A stretch of 64,000 nucleotides of DNA from Pseudomonas syringae. Its GTDB lineage: Bacteria > Pseudomonadota > Gammaproteobacteria > Pseudomonadales > Pseudomonadaceae. Positions within the stretch are counted from its first letter, which is position 1. Every line of letters begins with the position of its first letter. Shown piece by piece: positions 1-9,121 of this stretch. The stretch is taken from positions 1 through 64,000 of the forward strand of contig NZ_WKEQ01000001.1 in NCBI RefSeq assembly GCF_021605415.1, written 5' to 3'. Position numbers and translations under genes: made by a program. The notes beneath the pieces are model-generated. The model worked only from the letters and a program-made list of their open reading frames with translations, was not told the DNA's origin and ran no database searches.

Positions 1-1
1 T

Positions 2-205
2 ACCAACGCGGTAGAAAACAAGGACTATGACTTTACTTCGCCCTTTGAATATGGCTACGAAACTGATGAGCCGTCCTCGTCTACGTGGCCAGCGGATCAT
101 ATAGATAATCATCGAGCTTTTTTTGAAGAAATTCTTAAGCTCGCCAAAGACACATGGAAGTCAGACTTAATTAAATCTTCAGGGGAAGACCCATCGAACT
201 GGTAA
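2..205 (+). CDS. C-terminal end of an unidentified protein, possible Rhs toxin tip (partial at left edge)
   Basis: An open frame runs in from the window edge for 67 codons and stops with TAA at 203-205, ending in ...GEDPSNW. The residues are polar, acidic and aromatic-rich, and the DNA is AT-rich compared with the housekeeping genes to the right. I recognise no domain. An Rhs core remnant and several small immunity-like ORFs follow on the same strand, so the likeliest reading is the variable C-terminal toxin tip of an Rhs or other polymorphic-toxin protein. That identification rests on context only. It could equally be the end of an immunity protein. Confidence 0.4.
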   Translation, partial: TNAVENKDYDFTSPFEYGYETDEPSSSTWPADHIDNHRAFFEEILKLAKDTWKSDLIKSSGEDPSNW

Positions 206-318
206 TTATTTCCTGGCAACGTTTAGAAAAAGGCGACAAGCTCACACCAGAGAAACCAATCACACAGTTGTCAATCATAGCTCATCTCGCCAATAGCTTG
301 ATCAACCGAAAAAGATAA
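199..318 (+). other. Short open frame without a clear start, possible gene fragment
   Basis: In a frame different from the edge ORF, codons stay open from about 175 to a TAA at 316-318. The peptide looks protein-like (hydrophobic and charged blocks, ending ...ANSLINRKR), but there is no ATG or GTG start with a ribosome site. It may be the tail of a decayed immunity gene. Evidence is weak. Confidence 0.15.
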
Positions 319-326
319 ATTTATTC

Positions 327-644
327 ATGAACAAAATTAAAATTATAGCCTTAGGTGGAAAAATTACACTTGATGATATTTCGCAGCTAGACCAGACCGT
401 CAAAACATCTACAATCATAGGCGACTTAAAAGAAGACTTATTCCAAGCATCATTCCCGGCAGAGCAAATATTAGATATTGGCTGGTATCCTGAATTCTGC
501 GAAAGCGGCCAATTTCGAATCTCACTTATCTTAAATCAGAATTGGGAAAAACCCCATTACACTGAAAACGCAAAAAACTGGGCAGAACTAGAAACAGCCC
601 TAGAGCGGACTTTAAAAAAAATTAAATTCCCGCAATGTTACTAG
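327..644 (+). CDS. Small hypothetical protein, candidate immunity protein
   Basis: A 105-residue soluble protein starting MNKIKIIALGG, with no signal peptide or membrane segment. I do not recognise the family. It is AT-rich, lies just downstream of the truncated C-terminus at the left edge and just upstream of an Rhs core remnant. Small acidic proteins placed directly after toxin tips are typically the cognate immunity proteins in Rhs/CDI systems. The start is an ATG after an A-rich stretch with only a weak purine ribosome site. The function is inferred from position alone. Confidence 0.5.
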   Translation: MNKIKIIALGGKITLDDISQLDQTVKTSTIIGDLKEDLFQASFPAEQILDIGWYPEFCESGQFRISLILNQNWEKPHYTENAKNWAELETALERTLKKIKFPQCY

Positions 645-689
645 ATAAAATAAAAACAGACCTTATTCCAAACGCGCTTTATCGGCGAC

Positions 690-960
690 GGAGTTACACC
701 ACAAGAACTCACCGACCACAGCGGCGACACATTTTTTGTCGGCCAAATACCGCGTCCTACGGCAACCTCGCAGCGCTCAACGTCAGCGAATCGACAATTC
801 GTTGCAGTTCCAGGGGCAGTATTTCGATGCGGAAACAAGGTTACATTACAACCTCCACCGCTACTACAATCCGGGACTGGACGTTTTCTGACAGAAACGT
901 TCTTGACTAAGGCGGTTCTAAACTTATCTTCCCCGCTCGGAAACTCCGGCTGGTTACAAT
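690..960 (+). pseudogene. Rhs core-domain remnant broken by frameshifts
   Basis: Three reading frames in succession carry Rhs C-terminal core motifs. From about 693 one frame gives TPQELTDHSGD, around 757-785 a second gives YGNLAALNV, and from 781 a third gives LQFQGQYFDAETRLHYNLHR followed by YYNPG. Near 876 a further frame gives GRFLT. These correspond in order to the conserved Rhs elements GTPxELTD, YGNLA, RFQGQYxDxETGLHYN, RYYDPxxGRF. No single frame spans them, so this is a decayed displaced Rhs cassette, not an expressed protein. Rhs loci commonly keep such orphan core and tip pieces downstream of the active gene. Confidence 0.8.
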
Positions 961-1077
961 AATGGCGAATTGACGAACGGGATAAGGATAGAGTTAACGA
1001 AAGCGGGAGAGTCTGTGTTTCATAGCTTAACCGCCTCAACCTATCGATTCAAAAAAAATATGGAAAAGTAAAATAAA

Positions 1078-1422
1078 ATGAGAGAAGAACTAGAATATAA
1101 GCTACAACCTATACGCATTCCAAGCGGATGGACTATAACAATAAATAATCTGTTTGAGGTTTCACTAACACCGGCAACGGTCGCTTGGTTTAGCAGTTCA
1201 GTCTTAATCGGCGGAGTTCGACGGAGCACGGGACACTGTTTTGATGCACGCGTGGATCCTGAAGGGGATCCCGATGGCGAGTTTGTAATTGATTTTTCAA
1301 CCATACAATACGATCACAAAGGTAAACCACTCAAGAACTCAGAAGTGCATCTAAGTGAGTTTAGAACAAAAATCAAAGCTGAGCTCATTGATAAGATTGA
1401 GTCCTTCATGATTGAAATATAG
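1078..1422 (+). CDS. Hypothetical protein, candidate orphan immunity protein
   Basis: A 114-residue protein starting MREELEYKLQ, mostly soluble beta/alpha in appearance, ending in a charged helix (KIKAELIDKIESFMIEI). I recognise no domain. It follows the Rhs remnant in the same orientation, where an immunity gene for the displaced tip would sit. The ATG at 1078 is preceded by A-rich sequence (GGAAAAGTAAAATAAA) that may serve as ribosome site. An antisense ORF over part of it is a shadow. The role is inferred from context only. Confidence 0.5.
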   Translation: MREELEYKLQPIRIPSGWTITINNLFEVSLTPATVAWFSSSVLIGGVRRSTGHCFDARVDPEGDPDGEFVIDFSTIQYDHKGKPLKNSEVHLSEFRTKIKAELIDKIESFMIEI

Positions 1423-1599
1423 GCCCTGAATAAAAGCCGTAAAAACCTTACATCTTTTTTAACCATTCAACGTATGATTTGGAAAAATTAGGAAAAGTTA
1501 TTCTCAACACTTAAACACTATTTGGATTTATTGAGCGCAGGTGCAAAATAAAGATGACCTAGCTTGAATAAGCTGTCATTTAAGATTGGAGGCTGACAA

Positions 1600-1986
1600 A
1601 TGAAAATCCTGTTATTACGTACAATCGAATCGTCACCATCTGGCGCGCTCGTAGAGTTCTCCACAGCCTTCGGCAATGGCTTGTCTTATTTCCATAGTTT
1701 TGAACCTCTAAAAAATCATTTCTATGATGTAGAGCTCGACATAGATGACGAATTCAAGTGGAATGAAAACTTGAGAATCTCAAAAGAAACCGCCCCCTCT
1801 ATAAGCTTTAACTCAGACAATCTTCAAATCACCGCCGAGTTAATTGCATTCGAAGAGGGTGGCTGCGGAGCAATCAACATTGACGATTCTATAACTTTAA
1901 TATCACTAGACAAAGTCAAATCAACCTTGCCAGTCTTTATTGAACTCACCGCAACAAGAACTTCTCTCCACGCAAACAGAATCTAA
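1600..1986 (+). CDS. Hypothetical protein, candidate immunity protein
   Basis: A 128-residue acidic protein starting MKILLLRTIES. A GGAGG ribosome site at about 1587-1591 is well placed before the ATG, so this start is good. No signal peptide or membrane helix is evident and I do not recognise the family. It is the third small same-strand gene in the post-Rhs region and has the acidic, single-domain character of many immunity proteins. About 175 bases before it (1423-1599) hold no gene I can see. Confidence 0.5.
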   Translation: MKILLLRTIESSPSGALVEFSTAFGNGLSYFHSFEPLKNHFYDVELDIDDEFKWNENLRISKETAPSISFNSDNLQITAELIAFEEGGCGAINIDDSITLISLDKVKSTLPVFIELTATRTSLHANRI

Positions 1987-2036
1987 TATCCAAGATGACC
2001 GACAACTGCCATTAAAATTGCATCTAGATATCCTGC

Positions 2037-2222
2037 GTGAGTACTAATGCAAATGACGATATAGCCTGTTTTGATGGAAACGATGAGTCAGCCAATCCAG
2101 AGGTTTTGATAATTCACGCTTATGCCTCTACCAGATGGGAACTGCATGAAGTTTATCCCAGCTTCGAGGAGTGGCTAAAAAAGGCGTATGAAGCGCACCG
2201 TCTGTGGGAAGCAGAAAGCTAA
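2037..2222 (+). pseudogene. SUKH (SMI1/KNR4)-like immunity protein tail, truncated
   Basis: A 61-codon frame begins with GTG soon after an in-frame stop. The residues IACFDGNDES...PEVLIIHAY...YPSFEEWLKKAYE resemble the C-terminal third of SMI1/KNR4 (SUKH) proteins: a CFD turn, a P-x-V strand, then a terminal SFxEWL helix. The family is normally about 130-170 residues, so most of the domain is missing. SUKH proteins are frequent immunity proteins of polymorphic toxins, which fits the Rhs setting. I treat it as a gene remnant; expression of the short form is possible but unsupported. Confidence 0.45.
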
Positions 2223-2288
2223 AGTTATCAACCGCAGAGCGCAGAGCCATTCCCAGCACCATCAGCCCCACGCCCCACAAGACTCAAC

Positions 2289-3011
2289 TCAACTCATCGC
2301 CACCCTCACCTGCCGCTCCAACTCAACCTTCAACCCCGGTTCAAGCTTCAACTGCCGCGCCAGTTCATCCAGATAGCTCTTCTCCATAAAGCTCTCCTCG
2401 TCCACCAACATCACACTAGCGATATACATCTCAGCAGCCATTTCCGGCGTGCTCGCCGCACGGGCAACATCGGCCGGGTCGAGGGGTTTGTTGAGTTCGG
2501 CATGCAGCCAATGCTGCAGTTCCTGATCGTTATCCAGTTTGGTGAATTCACCCTCGATCAATTGCCGTTCCCGGTCATCGATGTGGCCATCAGCCTTGGC
2601 CGCTGCGACGAGGGCTTTGAGGATGGCCTGGCTGTGTTGTTCGACTTGGGCGGGGGGCAGGCGATCAAGCGTTTGCGGCTCAGTTTGTGGTGCCCTGCCC
2701 TGCTGTGCGTTCCAATTGCCGTAGGCTTTGTAGGCGAGGACGCCCAGCGCGGCGAGGCCACCGTAGAGGGCGACCTTGCCGCCGACTTTGCGCACTTTTT
2801 TATTACCAAGGAGCAGGCCCATCGCGCCGGCCGCCAATGCGCCACCGCCCGCGCCGGAGAGCAGACCGCCGAGGCCGTTTGAGCCACCGGCGCCGCCGAG
2901 CAATCCGCCCAGGCCGCCGGCTGAGGATGTGTTCTGCGAGCCGCCGGTCTTGTTCTGCAACAGATCCTGGCCGGACTTCAGTAGTTGATCGAGCAATCCA
3001 CGGGTGTTCAT
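2289..3011 (-). CDS. DUF533/TerB-like inner-membrane protein (YebE-like)
   Basis: A 240-residue protein. The N-terminus (MNTRGLLDQLLKSGQDLLQ) is followed by a Gly/Ala-rich stretch at about 25-70. One membrane segment lies around 80-100 (KVGGKVALYGGLAALGVLAYKAY). The C-terminal half is a TerB-like helical acidic domain (KALVAAAKADGHIDDRERQLI at about 133-153, then EMYIASVMLVDEES). This is the layout of E. coli YebE-type DUF533 proteins, which belong to the tellurite-resistance TerB superfamily; their biochemical function is not established. It is single-gene, convergent with the toxin debris and divergent from the LysR gene. Confidence 0.85.
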   Translation of the reverse strand: MNTRGLLDQLLKSGQDLLQNKTGGSQNTSSAGGLGGLLGGAGGSNGLGGLLSGAGGGALAAGAMGLLLGNKKVRKVGGKVALYGGLAALGVLAYKAYGNWNAQQGRAPQTEPQTLDRLPPAQVEQHSQAILKALVAAAKADGHIDDRERQLIEGEFTKLDNDQELQHWLHAELNKPLDPADVARAASTPEMAAEMYIASVMLVDEESFMEKSYLDELARQLKLEPGLKVELERQVRVAMS

Positions 3012-3209
3012 GTTTCCGCCTCCAAAGCAGGGTATCCGGATCCGTAAGGCCCTCAGCCTAGTTCGAAAGTGCCCGGCACCGTCCCGCGAGTGTGCTTCCA
3101 GATGTTGCTCGCGCTTTTAGCTCAAAGCTCACCGCTTGCAGCTTCCCTTCTAAAAAACCGATATACACTCCAGCCAATCTATAAAAACCGACCACAGGGT
3201 ATTCCTCCC

Positions 3210-4124
3210 ATGATGACCTTGCGTCAGATTCGTCATTTCATCGCCGTAGCCGAGACGGGCTCGATCTCCGCTGCCGCGCAAACTGCGTTCATTTCCCAAT
3301 CGACCCTGACCTTGGCGATCCAGCAACTGGAAGAAGAGATCGGCGTCAGCTTGTTCAACCGTCATGCCAAGGGCATGACGCTGACGCATCAGGGGCATCA
3401 ATTCCTGCGCCAGGCGCATTTGATTCTGGCGACCGTGGATAACGCCAAGCGCAGTCTGCAACAGAGCACTGATCAGGTTGCTGGCCAGTTGATCGTGGGA
3501 GTGACCAGTCTGGTCGCCGGTTATTACCTCGCCGATCTGGTCACTCGGTTTCAGCGCGCCTACCCCAACGTCGAGATCCGGGTAATGGAGGACGAGCGGC
3601 CATACATCGAGCATTTGCTAGTCAGCGGCGAGATTGACGTCGGCGTGTTGATTCTCTCCAACCTCGAGGATCGTCATGCCTTGCAGACTGAGGTGCTGAC
3701 TCACTCACCGCATCGATTGTGGTTGCCGGCGCAACATCCATTGCTGGAGCACGACAGCATCAATCTTGCCGATGTCGCCCGCGAGCCGTTGATTCAGCTG
3801 AACGTCGATGAGATGGATCGCAATGCCCAGCGCATGTGGCGCGGCGCCGGTTTGCAGCCGCACATCACGCTGAAGACGGCGTCGACCGAAGCGGTGCGAA
3901 GCCTTGTCGCTGCCGGTCTGGGCGTTTCGATTCAGCCGGACATGACTTATCGCCCGTGGTCGCTGGAGGGCGACATCATTGAGGCGCGGCCGATTGCCGA
4001 CCTCAGTCAGACCCTCGACGTCGGTCTGGCATGGCGCCGGGGCACGGCGCGGCCGGCGTTGGTTGATCCGTTTTTGACTGTCGCACGCGAGCAACCCCAC
4101 GGCGGGCGCAAGCCATCTATTTAA
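3210..4124 (+). CDS. LysR-family transcriptional regulator of the amine catabolic cluster
   Basis: About 304 residues from the tandem ATGs at 3210/3213 (MMTLRQIRHFIAVAETGS). The open frame extends upstream to 3069, but that part has no family similarity. An N-terminal winged HTH at about 1-60 contains the LysR signature (SISAAAQTAFISQSTLTLAI, LFNRHAKGMTLT). The substrate-binding domain at about 90-295 has a periplasmic-binding-like fold (LIVGVTSLVAGYYL). It sits 100 bases before the aldehyde dehydrogenase in the same direction, so it probably senses an amine or GABA-like effector and controls this cluster. The effector is unknown. Confidence 0.88.
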   Translation: MMTLRQIRHFIAVAETGSISAAAQTAFISQSTLTLAIQQLEEEIGVSLFNRHAKGMTLTHQGHQFLRQAHLILATVDNAKRSLQQSTDQVAGQLIVGVTSLVAGYYLADLVTRFQRAYPNVEIRVMEDERPYIEHLLVSGEIDVGVLILSNLEDRHALQTEVLTHSPHRLWLPAQHPLLEHDSINLADVAREPLIQLNVDEMDRNAQRMWRGAGLQPHITLKTASTEAVRSLVAAGLGVSIQPDMTYRPWSLEGDIIEARPIADLSQTLDVGLAWRRGTARPALVDPFLTVAREQPHGGRKPSI

Positions 4125-4224
4125 TCGAATGCCACCTTCAGTATTTAGAATTTGTCGACCTCGGAGCCGCGCACTAGTCTTGCTGCATCTATAAGACGTT
4201 CGGCTCCCGGTCACAGGGAGCGTT

Positions 4225-5712
4225 ATGAACACCCAAGATAAGAGATCGCGGAAAATGGCAGGCGCGCAGACCCCGATGTGTACCGCGTTGTTGATCGATG
4301 GTGAACTGGTCGCGGGCGAAGGTTTTGTCGAGCCGATTCTTAATCCGGCCACCGGTGAAGTGCTCACGCACATCGCCGAAGCCAGTACAGAACAGGTCGA
4401 AGCCGCGATCCTCGCCGCCCATCGCGCCTTTGCCGAATGGTCGCGCACCACGCCGCAGCAACGTTCGAACCTGCTGCTGGAGATCGCCAACGCTGTCGAA
4501 AAACACGCCGATCACCTCGCCCGCCTTGAATCCCTGAACTGCGGCAAGCCGTTGCATTTGGCGCGTCAGGACGACTTGAGCGCCACCGTCGACGTGTTCC
4601 GTTTCTTCGCCGGCGCCGTGCGTTGCCAGACCGGGCAGCTCAGCGGCGAATACCTGCCGGGTTACACCAGCATGGTGCGGCGCGACCCGATTGGCGTGGT
4701 CGCATCGATTGCGCCGTGGAATTACCCGATCATGATGGCCGCGTGGAAAATCGCGCCCGCGCTGGCCGCCGGCAACACGCTGGTGTTCAAGCCTTCCGAG
4801 CACACGCCGCTGTCGATTCTGGCCCTCGCGCAGGCGTTGGCCGAGATCCTGCCACGCGGGGTGATTAACATCATTTGTGGCGGCGGCGAAGGCGTCGGCA
4901 GCCATTTGGTCAGTCACGCGAAAATCCGCATGGTGTCGCTGACCGGCGATATTGTCACCGGCCAGAAAATCCTCCAGGCCGCCGCGAAAACCCTGAAACG
5001 CACACACCTCGAACTCGGCGGTAAAGCCCCGGTGATCGTCTGCAACGACGCCGACATCAAAGCGGTCGTCGACGGCGTGCGCACCTATGGCTACTACAAC
5101 GCCGGCCAGGATTGTACCGCCGCGTGCCGGATCTACGCGCAAACCGGCATCCACGACAAACTGGTCGCCGAACTCGGTGCGGCCGTCAGCAGCCTGCGCT
5201 TCGCCGGCAAACGCGACGCCGACAACGAGATCGGCCCGCTGATCAGCACCCGCCAGCGCGACCGCGTGGCGAGCTTTGTCGAACGCGCCCTCGGTCAGCC
5301 GCACATCGAACGCGTGACCGGCGCGGCGGTGCATTCCGGCGCCGGTTTCTTCTATCAACCGACGTTGTTGGCCGGCTGCAAACAGACCGATGAAATCGTC
5401 CAACGCGAAGTGTTCGGCCCGGTGGTGACCGTGACGCGCTTCGATGAGTTGTCGCAAGCGGTGGACTGGGCCAATGACTCGGAATATGGCCTCGCTTCGT
5501 CGGTGTGGACGCAGAATCTGGACAAGGCCATGCAAGTGGCCGCACGCCTGCAATACGGCTGCACCTGGATTAACAGCCATTTCATGCTGGTCAGCGAAAT
5601 GCCCCACGGCGGGCTGAAACGCTCGGGTTACGGCAAAGACTTATCCAGTGATTCACTGCAGGACTACAGCGTGGTGCGGCACATCATGGCCAGGCACGGA
5701 CAACAGCTTTAA
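4225..5712 (+). CDS. NAD-dependent aldehyde dehydrogenase, PatD paralogue 1
   Basis: A 495-residue ALDH-superfamily protein. The nucleotide-binding core has [20 protein letters not shown] and FKPSEHTP. The catalytic Glu lies in [11 protein letters not shown] and the catalytic Cys in GQDCTAACR; ...VFGPVV and the [16 protein letters not shown] end match gamma-aminobutyraldehyde dehydrogenases. Compared with E. coli PatD (474 residues) it carries about 20 extra N-terminal residues; an internal ATG at 4255 is an alternative start. A GGGAG lies ahead of 4225. It should oxidise 4-aminobutanal or a related amino-aldehyde from polyamine breakdown. A close paralogue (10087-11511) lies on the far side of the transporter genes. 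Confidence 0.88.
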   Translation: MNTQDKRSRKMAGAQTPMCTALLIDGELVAGEGFVEPILNPATGEVLTHIAEASTEQVEAAILAAHRAFAEWSRTTPQQRSNLLLEIANAVEKHADHLARLESLNCGKPLHLARQDDLSATVDVFRFFAGAVRCQTGQLSGEYLPGYTSMVRRDPIGVVASIAPWNYPIMMAAWKIAPALAAGNTLVFKPSEHTPLSILALAQALAEILPRGVINIICGGGEGVGSHLVSHAKIRMVSLTGDIVTGQKILQAAAKTLKRTHLELGGKAPVIVCNDADIKAVVDGVRTYGYYNAGQDCTAACRIYAQTGIHDKLVAELGAAVSSLRFAGKRDADNEIGPLISTRQRDRVASFVERALGQPHIERVTGAAVHSGAGFFYQPTLLAGCKQTDEIVQREVFGPVVTVTRFDELSQAVDWANDSEYGLASSVWTQNLDKAMQVAARLQYGCTWINSHFMLVSEMPHGGLKRSGYGKDLSSDSLQDYSVVRHIMARHGQQL

Positions 5713-5725
5713 ACGGCAAGCCACA

Positions 5726-5784
5726 AGCTACAAGCGGTGCGCAAATTGCTTTCACTTGCAGCTTGCGGCTCACCGCTTGCAGCT
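5726..5784. repeat. GC-rich imperfect palindrome (AGCTxCAAGCGGTG arms)
   Basis: The arms AGCTACAAGCGGTG (5726-5739) and CACCGCTTGCAGCT (5771-5784) pair with one mismatch. A related half-copy CACCGCTTGCAGCT occurs near 3130-3143, before the LysR gene, and a relative at 28373-28450. It lies between the first aldehyde dehydrogenase and the binding-protein gene. Confidence 0.7.
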
Positions 5785-5823
5785 ACTCTCAACCCAACTT
5801 AATAAACAAGAAGAGAGGTTCCC

Positions 5824-6975
5824 ATGTTCGTGCACAAGACCGCATTGCTCAGTGCAATCACCACAGCCTTGCTGGCCAGCGCCAGCCTGCAAGCCGCCGA
5901 GCCGTTGAAAGCCGTCGGCGCAGGCGAAGGTCAGCTGGATATCGTCGCTTGGCCGGGCTACATCGAACGTGGCGAAAGCGATAAAGCCTACGACTGGGTG
6001 ACCGGTTTCGAGAAGGAAACCGGCTGCAAGGTGAACGTGAAAACCGCCGCCACCTCTGACGAAATGGTCAGCCTGATGGCCAAGGGCGGTTACGACTTGG
6101 TGACCGCGTCGGGCGACGCGTCGCTGCGGTTGATCGTCGGCAAGCGTGTGCAGCCGATCAACACCGACCTGATCAAGCACTGGAAAACCCTCGACCCGCG
6201 CCTGAAGGACGCGCCGTGGTACGTAGTCAACAAACAGACTTACGGCACCCCGTACCAGTGGGGGCCGAACGTGCTGATGTACAACACCAACGTGTTCAAG
6301 ACCGCGCCGACCAGTTGGAACGTGGTGTTCGGCGCGCAGAACCTGCCCGATGGCAAACCGAACAAGGGTCGCGTGCAGGCTTACGACGGCCCGATCTACA
6401 TCGCCGACGCCGCGCTGTATCTGAAGTCCACCCAGCCTGAACTGGGCATCAAGGATCCGTACCAACTCACCGAAGATCAGTACAAAGCCGTGCTCGATCT
6501 GTTGCGCGCCCAGCAGCCGCTGATCCACCGCTACTGGCACGACACCACCGTACAAATGAGCGACTTCAAAAACGAAGGTGTGGTTGCGTCCAGCGCATGG
6601 CCGTATCAGGTCAACGGCCTGATGAACGAGAAGCAGCCGATCGCCTCGACCATCCCGAAAGAAGGCGCCACCGGTTGGGCCGACACCACCATGTTGCACG
6701 CCGAAGCCAAGCACCCGAACTGCGCCTACAAGTGGATGGACTGGTCGCTGCAACCGAAAGTCCAGGGCGATGTGGCGGCGTGGTTCGGTTCGCTGCCGGC
6801 GGTTCCGGCGGCGTGCCAAGAGAGCGAATTGCTTGGCGCCGAGGGTTGCAAGACCAACGGGTTTGATCAGTTCGACAAGATTGCTTTCTGGAAAACGCCT
6901 CAGGCTGAAGGTGGCAAGTTCGTGCCGTATAGCCGCTGGACGCAGGATTACATCGCGATCATGGGTGGGCGTTAA
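5824..6975 (+). CDS. ydcS: Periplasmic putrescine/polyamine-type binding protein, YdcS-like
   Basis: A 383-residue protein with a Sec signal peptide (MFVHKTALLSAITTALLASASLQA, cleaved after AxA at about 24). The mature part matches E. coli YdcS almost block for block: DIVAWPGYIERG, DYDLVTASGDASLRLI-like, YGTPYQWGPNVLMYN, DTTVQMSDFKNEGVVASSAW, GWADTTMLH, and the end RWTQDYIAIMGGR. It is a class I spermidine/putrescine-type solute-binding protein that should deliver substrate to the YdcTUV-like ABC permease encoded next. E. coli YdcS has also been reported to have poly-3-hydroxybutyrate synthase activity. An AAGAGAGG ribosome site precedes the ATG. Confidence 0.95.
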   Translation: MFVHKTALLSAITTALLASASLQAAEPLKAVGAGEGQLDIVAWPGYIERGESDKAYDWVTGFEKETGCKVNVKTAATSDEMVSLMAKGGYDLVTASGDASLRLIVGKRVQPINTDLIKHWKTLDPRLKDAPWYVVNKQTYGTPYQWGPNVLMYNTNVFKTAPTSWNVVFGAQNLPDGKPNKGRVQAYDGPIYIADAALYLKSTQPELGIKDPYQLTEDQYKAVLDLLRAQQPLIHRYWHDTTVQMSDFKNEGVVASSAWPYQVNGLMNEKQPIASTIPKEGATGWADTTMLHAEAKHPNCAYKWMDWSLQPKVQGDVAAWFGSLPAVPAACQESELLGAEGCKTNGFDQFDKIAFWKTPQAEGGKFVPYSRWTQDYIAIMGGR

Positions 6976-6984
6976 GCCGGCCCC

Positions 6985-7074
6985 CTGTAGGAGCAAGCCT
7001 GCTCGCGAAGCGTCCATCACAGTCAATATTGCCGGTGACTGACACTCCGTCTTCGCGAGCAGGCTCGCTCCTGC
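6985..7074. repeat. REPIN (paired inverted REP sequences)
   Basis: GTAGGAGCAAGCCTGCTCGCGAAG (6987-7010) and its near inverse CTTCGCGAGCAGGCTCGCTCCTGC (7051-7074) face each other across about 40 bases. This is the Pseudomonas REP doublet layout. It lies inside the transport gene run, between the binding protein and the ATPase, where a stable hairpin could protect the upstream mRNA. Confidence 0.9.
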
Positions 7075-7146
7075 ATTGATCACCGTTTTTCAGAAGTCCA
7101 GGCACGGGCCGCTGCGACGACTCTCGCCTTTTTGGAGCACCGCACC

Positions 7147-8184
7147 ATGACGCTTGCAGTCCAGTTCACCAACGTTTCCCGTCAGTTCGGCGAAGTGAAG
7201 GCCGTTGACCGGGTTTCCATCGATATCCAGGACGGTGAGTTCTTTTCCATGCTCGGCCCTTCAGGCTCGGGCAAGACGACCTGCCTGCGCCTGATCGCCG
7301 GGTTCGAACAACCGAGCGCCGGCTCGATCCGCATCCACGGCGCCGAAGCGGCCGGGTTGCCGCCGTATCAGCGTGACGTCAACACGGTGTTTCAGGATTA
7401 CGCACTGTTCCCGCACATGAACGTGCTGGACAACGTGGCCTATGGCTTGAAAGTCAAAGGCGTCGGCAAGACCGAACGCCGCCACCGTGCCGAAGAAGCC
7501 TTGGCGATGGTCGCCCTCGGCGGTTATGGCGCGCGCAAACCGGTGCAGTTGTCCGGGGGCCAGCGCCAGCGCGTCGCCCTCGCCCGCGCCCTGGTCAATC
7601 GACCTCGCGTGCTGTTGCTCGACGAGCCGCTCGGCGCACTCGACCTGAAATTGCGCGAGCAAATGCAGAGCGAATTGAAGAAGTTGCAACGCCAGCTCGG
7701 CATCACTTTCATCTTCGTCACCCACGATCAGACCGAAGCGCTGTCGATGTCCGATCGCGTGGCGGTGTTCAACAAGGGCCGCATCGAACAGGTCGACACG
7801 CCGCGCAACCTGTACATGAAACCGGCCACTACGTTTGTTGCTGAATTCGTCGGCACGTCCAACGTAATCCGCGGCGATCTGGCGCAACAGCTCAGCGGCC
7901 ATCCGCGACCGTTTTCGATTCGCCCGGAGCATGTGCGTTTCGCCGATGGGCCGCTGGCGAGCCATGAAATCGAAGTCAGCGGCGTGCTTCATGACATTCA
8001 ATATCAGGGCAGCGCGACCCGCTATGAACTGACCCTGGAAAACGGCCAGACCCTGAGCATCAGCCAAGCCAACAGCCAATGGCTGGACACCAGCGCACAG
8101 CATCAGACCGGCCAGCGTCTCAACGCGCGTTGGGCGCGGGAAGCGATGACGCCGCTGCACGACGCCGTAGCGAGTGGAGTGTGA
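7147..8184 (+). CDS. ydcT: ABC transporter ATPase, YdcT/PotA-like
   Basis: 345 residues from the ATG at 7147 (MTLAVQFTNVSRQFG). GGAGCACC at 7134 is a reasonable ribosome site, and the upstream TTG at 7132 is less likely. Walker A is GPSGSGKTT at about 38-46, the Q-loop is NTVFQDYALFPHMNV, the ABC signature LSGGQRQRVALARAL, Walker B VLLLDEPLGALDLKLRE, and the H-loop FVTHDQ. The C-terminal third is a TOBE-type regulatory domain (SIRPEHVRF). It energises polyamine-type uptake with the two permeases that follow, and its stop almost touches the start of the next gene. Confidence 0.94.
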   Translation: MTLAVQFTNVSRQFGEVKAVDRVSIDIQDGEFFSMLGPSGSGKTTCLRLIAGFEQPSAGSIRIHGAEAAGLPPYQRDVNTVFQDYALFPHMNVLDNVAYGLKVKGVGKTERRHRAEEALAMVALGGYGARKPVQLSGGQRQRVALARALVNRPRVLLLDEPLGALDLKLREQMQSELKKLQRQLGITFIFVTHDQTEALSMSDRVAVFNKGRIEQVDTPRNLYMKPATTFVAEFVGTSNVIRGDLAQQLSGHPRPFSIRPEHVRFADGPLASHEIEVSGVLHDIQYQGSATRYELTLENGQTLSISQANSQWLDTSAQHQTGQRLNARWAREAMTPLHDAVASGV

Positions 8185-8185
8185 A

Positions 8186-9121
8186 ATGAACACCCTTGCG
8201 ATTGCTCAATCGCCGCCGCTGCGCAGGTTTTCCAATCTGCTCTATCGCCGACCGAACCTGTACCTGTCGATGCTACTGGTGCCGCCGCTGATCTGGTTTG
8301 GCGCGATCTATCTCGGCTCGCTGCTGACCCTGCTCTGGCAGGGTTTCTACACCTTCGACGACTTCACCATGGCGGTCACGCCCGACCTGACCCTGGCCAA
8401 CTTCGCCGCGCTGTTTCAGCCGTCGAACTTCGACATCATTCTGCGCACCTTGAGCATGGCCATCGTCGTGTCGATTGCCAGCGCCGTCGTCGCGTTCCCG
8501 ATCGCCTACTACATGGCGCGCTACACCACGGGCAAGACCAAGGCGTTTTTCTACATCGCGGTGATGATGCCGATGTGGGCCAGTTACATCGTCAAGGCTT
8601 ATGCGTGGACATTGCTGCTGGCCAAGGGCGGCGTGGCGCAATGGTTCGTTCAGCACCTGGGGCTGGAGCCGGTGTTGCAGTTTGTGCTGGGGATTCCCGG
8701 GGTCGGTGGCAGTACTTTGTCGACTTCGCACCTGGGGCGTTTCATGGTCTTCGTCTACATCTGGTTGCCGTTCATGATTTTGCCGATTCAGGCTTCGCTG
8801 GAACGCCTGCCGCCGTCACTGCTGCAAGCCTCCGCTGACCTCGGCGCGAAGCCGCGCCAGACCTTCATGCAGGTGATTCTGCCACTGTCGGTGCCGGGCA
8901 TTGCCGCAGGTTCCATCTTCACGTTTTCCCTGACCCTGGGCGACTTCATCGTGCCGCAACTGGTGGGCCCGCCGGGCTACTTCGTCGGCAGCATGGTGTA
9001 CGCCCAGCAAGGCGCGATTGGCAACATGCCGATGGCGGCGGCGTTCACCCTGGTGCCGATTGTGCTGATCGCCATTTACCTGTCCATCGTCAAACGACTG
9101 GGGGCTTTCGATGCACTCTGA
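8186..9121 (+). CDS. ydcU: ABC permease, YdcU-like
   Basis: 311 residues from the ATG at 8186, one base after the ATPase stop region, with GGAG at 8177 as ribosome site. An in-frame GTG at 8174 is the alternative. Six membrane segments are evident, starting with [19 protein letters not shown]. The binding-protein-dependent permease EAA loop is the [20 protein letters not shown] region near residue 215. It forms the channel heterodimer with the next permease. Its 3' end overlaps the next gene by 11 bases, which indicates translational coupling. Confidence 0.93.
   Translation: MNTLAIAQSPPLRRFSNLLYRRPNLYLSMLLVPPLIWFGAIYLGSLLTLLWQGFYTFDDFTMAVTPDLTLANFAALFQPSNFDIILRTLSMAIVVSIASAVVAFPIAYYMARYTTGKTKAFFYIAVMMPMWASYIVKAYAWTLLLAKGGVAQWFVQHLGLEPVLQFVLGIPGVGGSTLSTSHLGRFMVFVYIWLPFMILPIQASLERLPPSLLQASADLGAKPRQTFMQVILPLSVPGIAAGSIFTFSLTLGDFIVPQLVGPPGYFVGSMVYAQQGAIGNMPMAAAFTLVPIVLIAIYLSIVKRLGAFDAL

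Noticed and set aside
635..1039. Short frames on both strands over the Rhs remnant
   Set aside because: They hold only slices of the Rhs motifs (plus strand) or are their antisense (minus strand); the decayed Rhs reading covers them.
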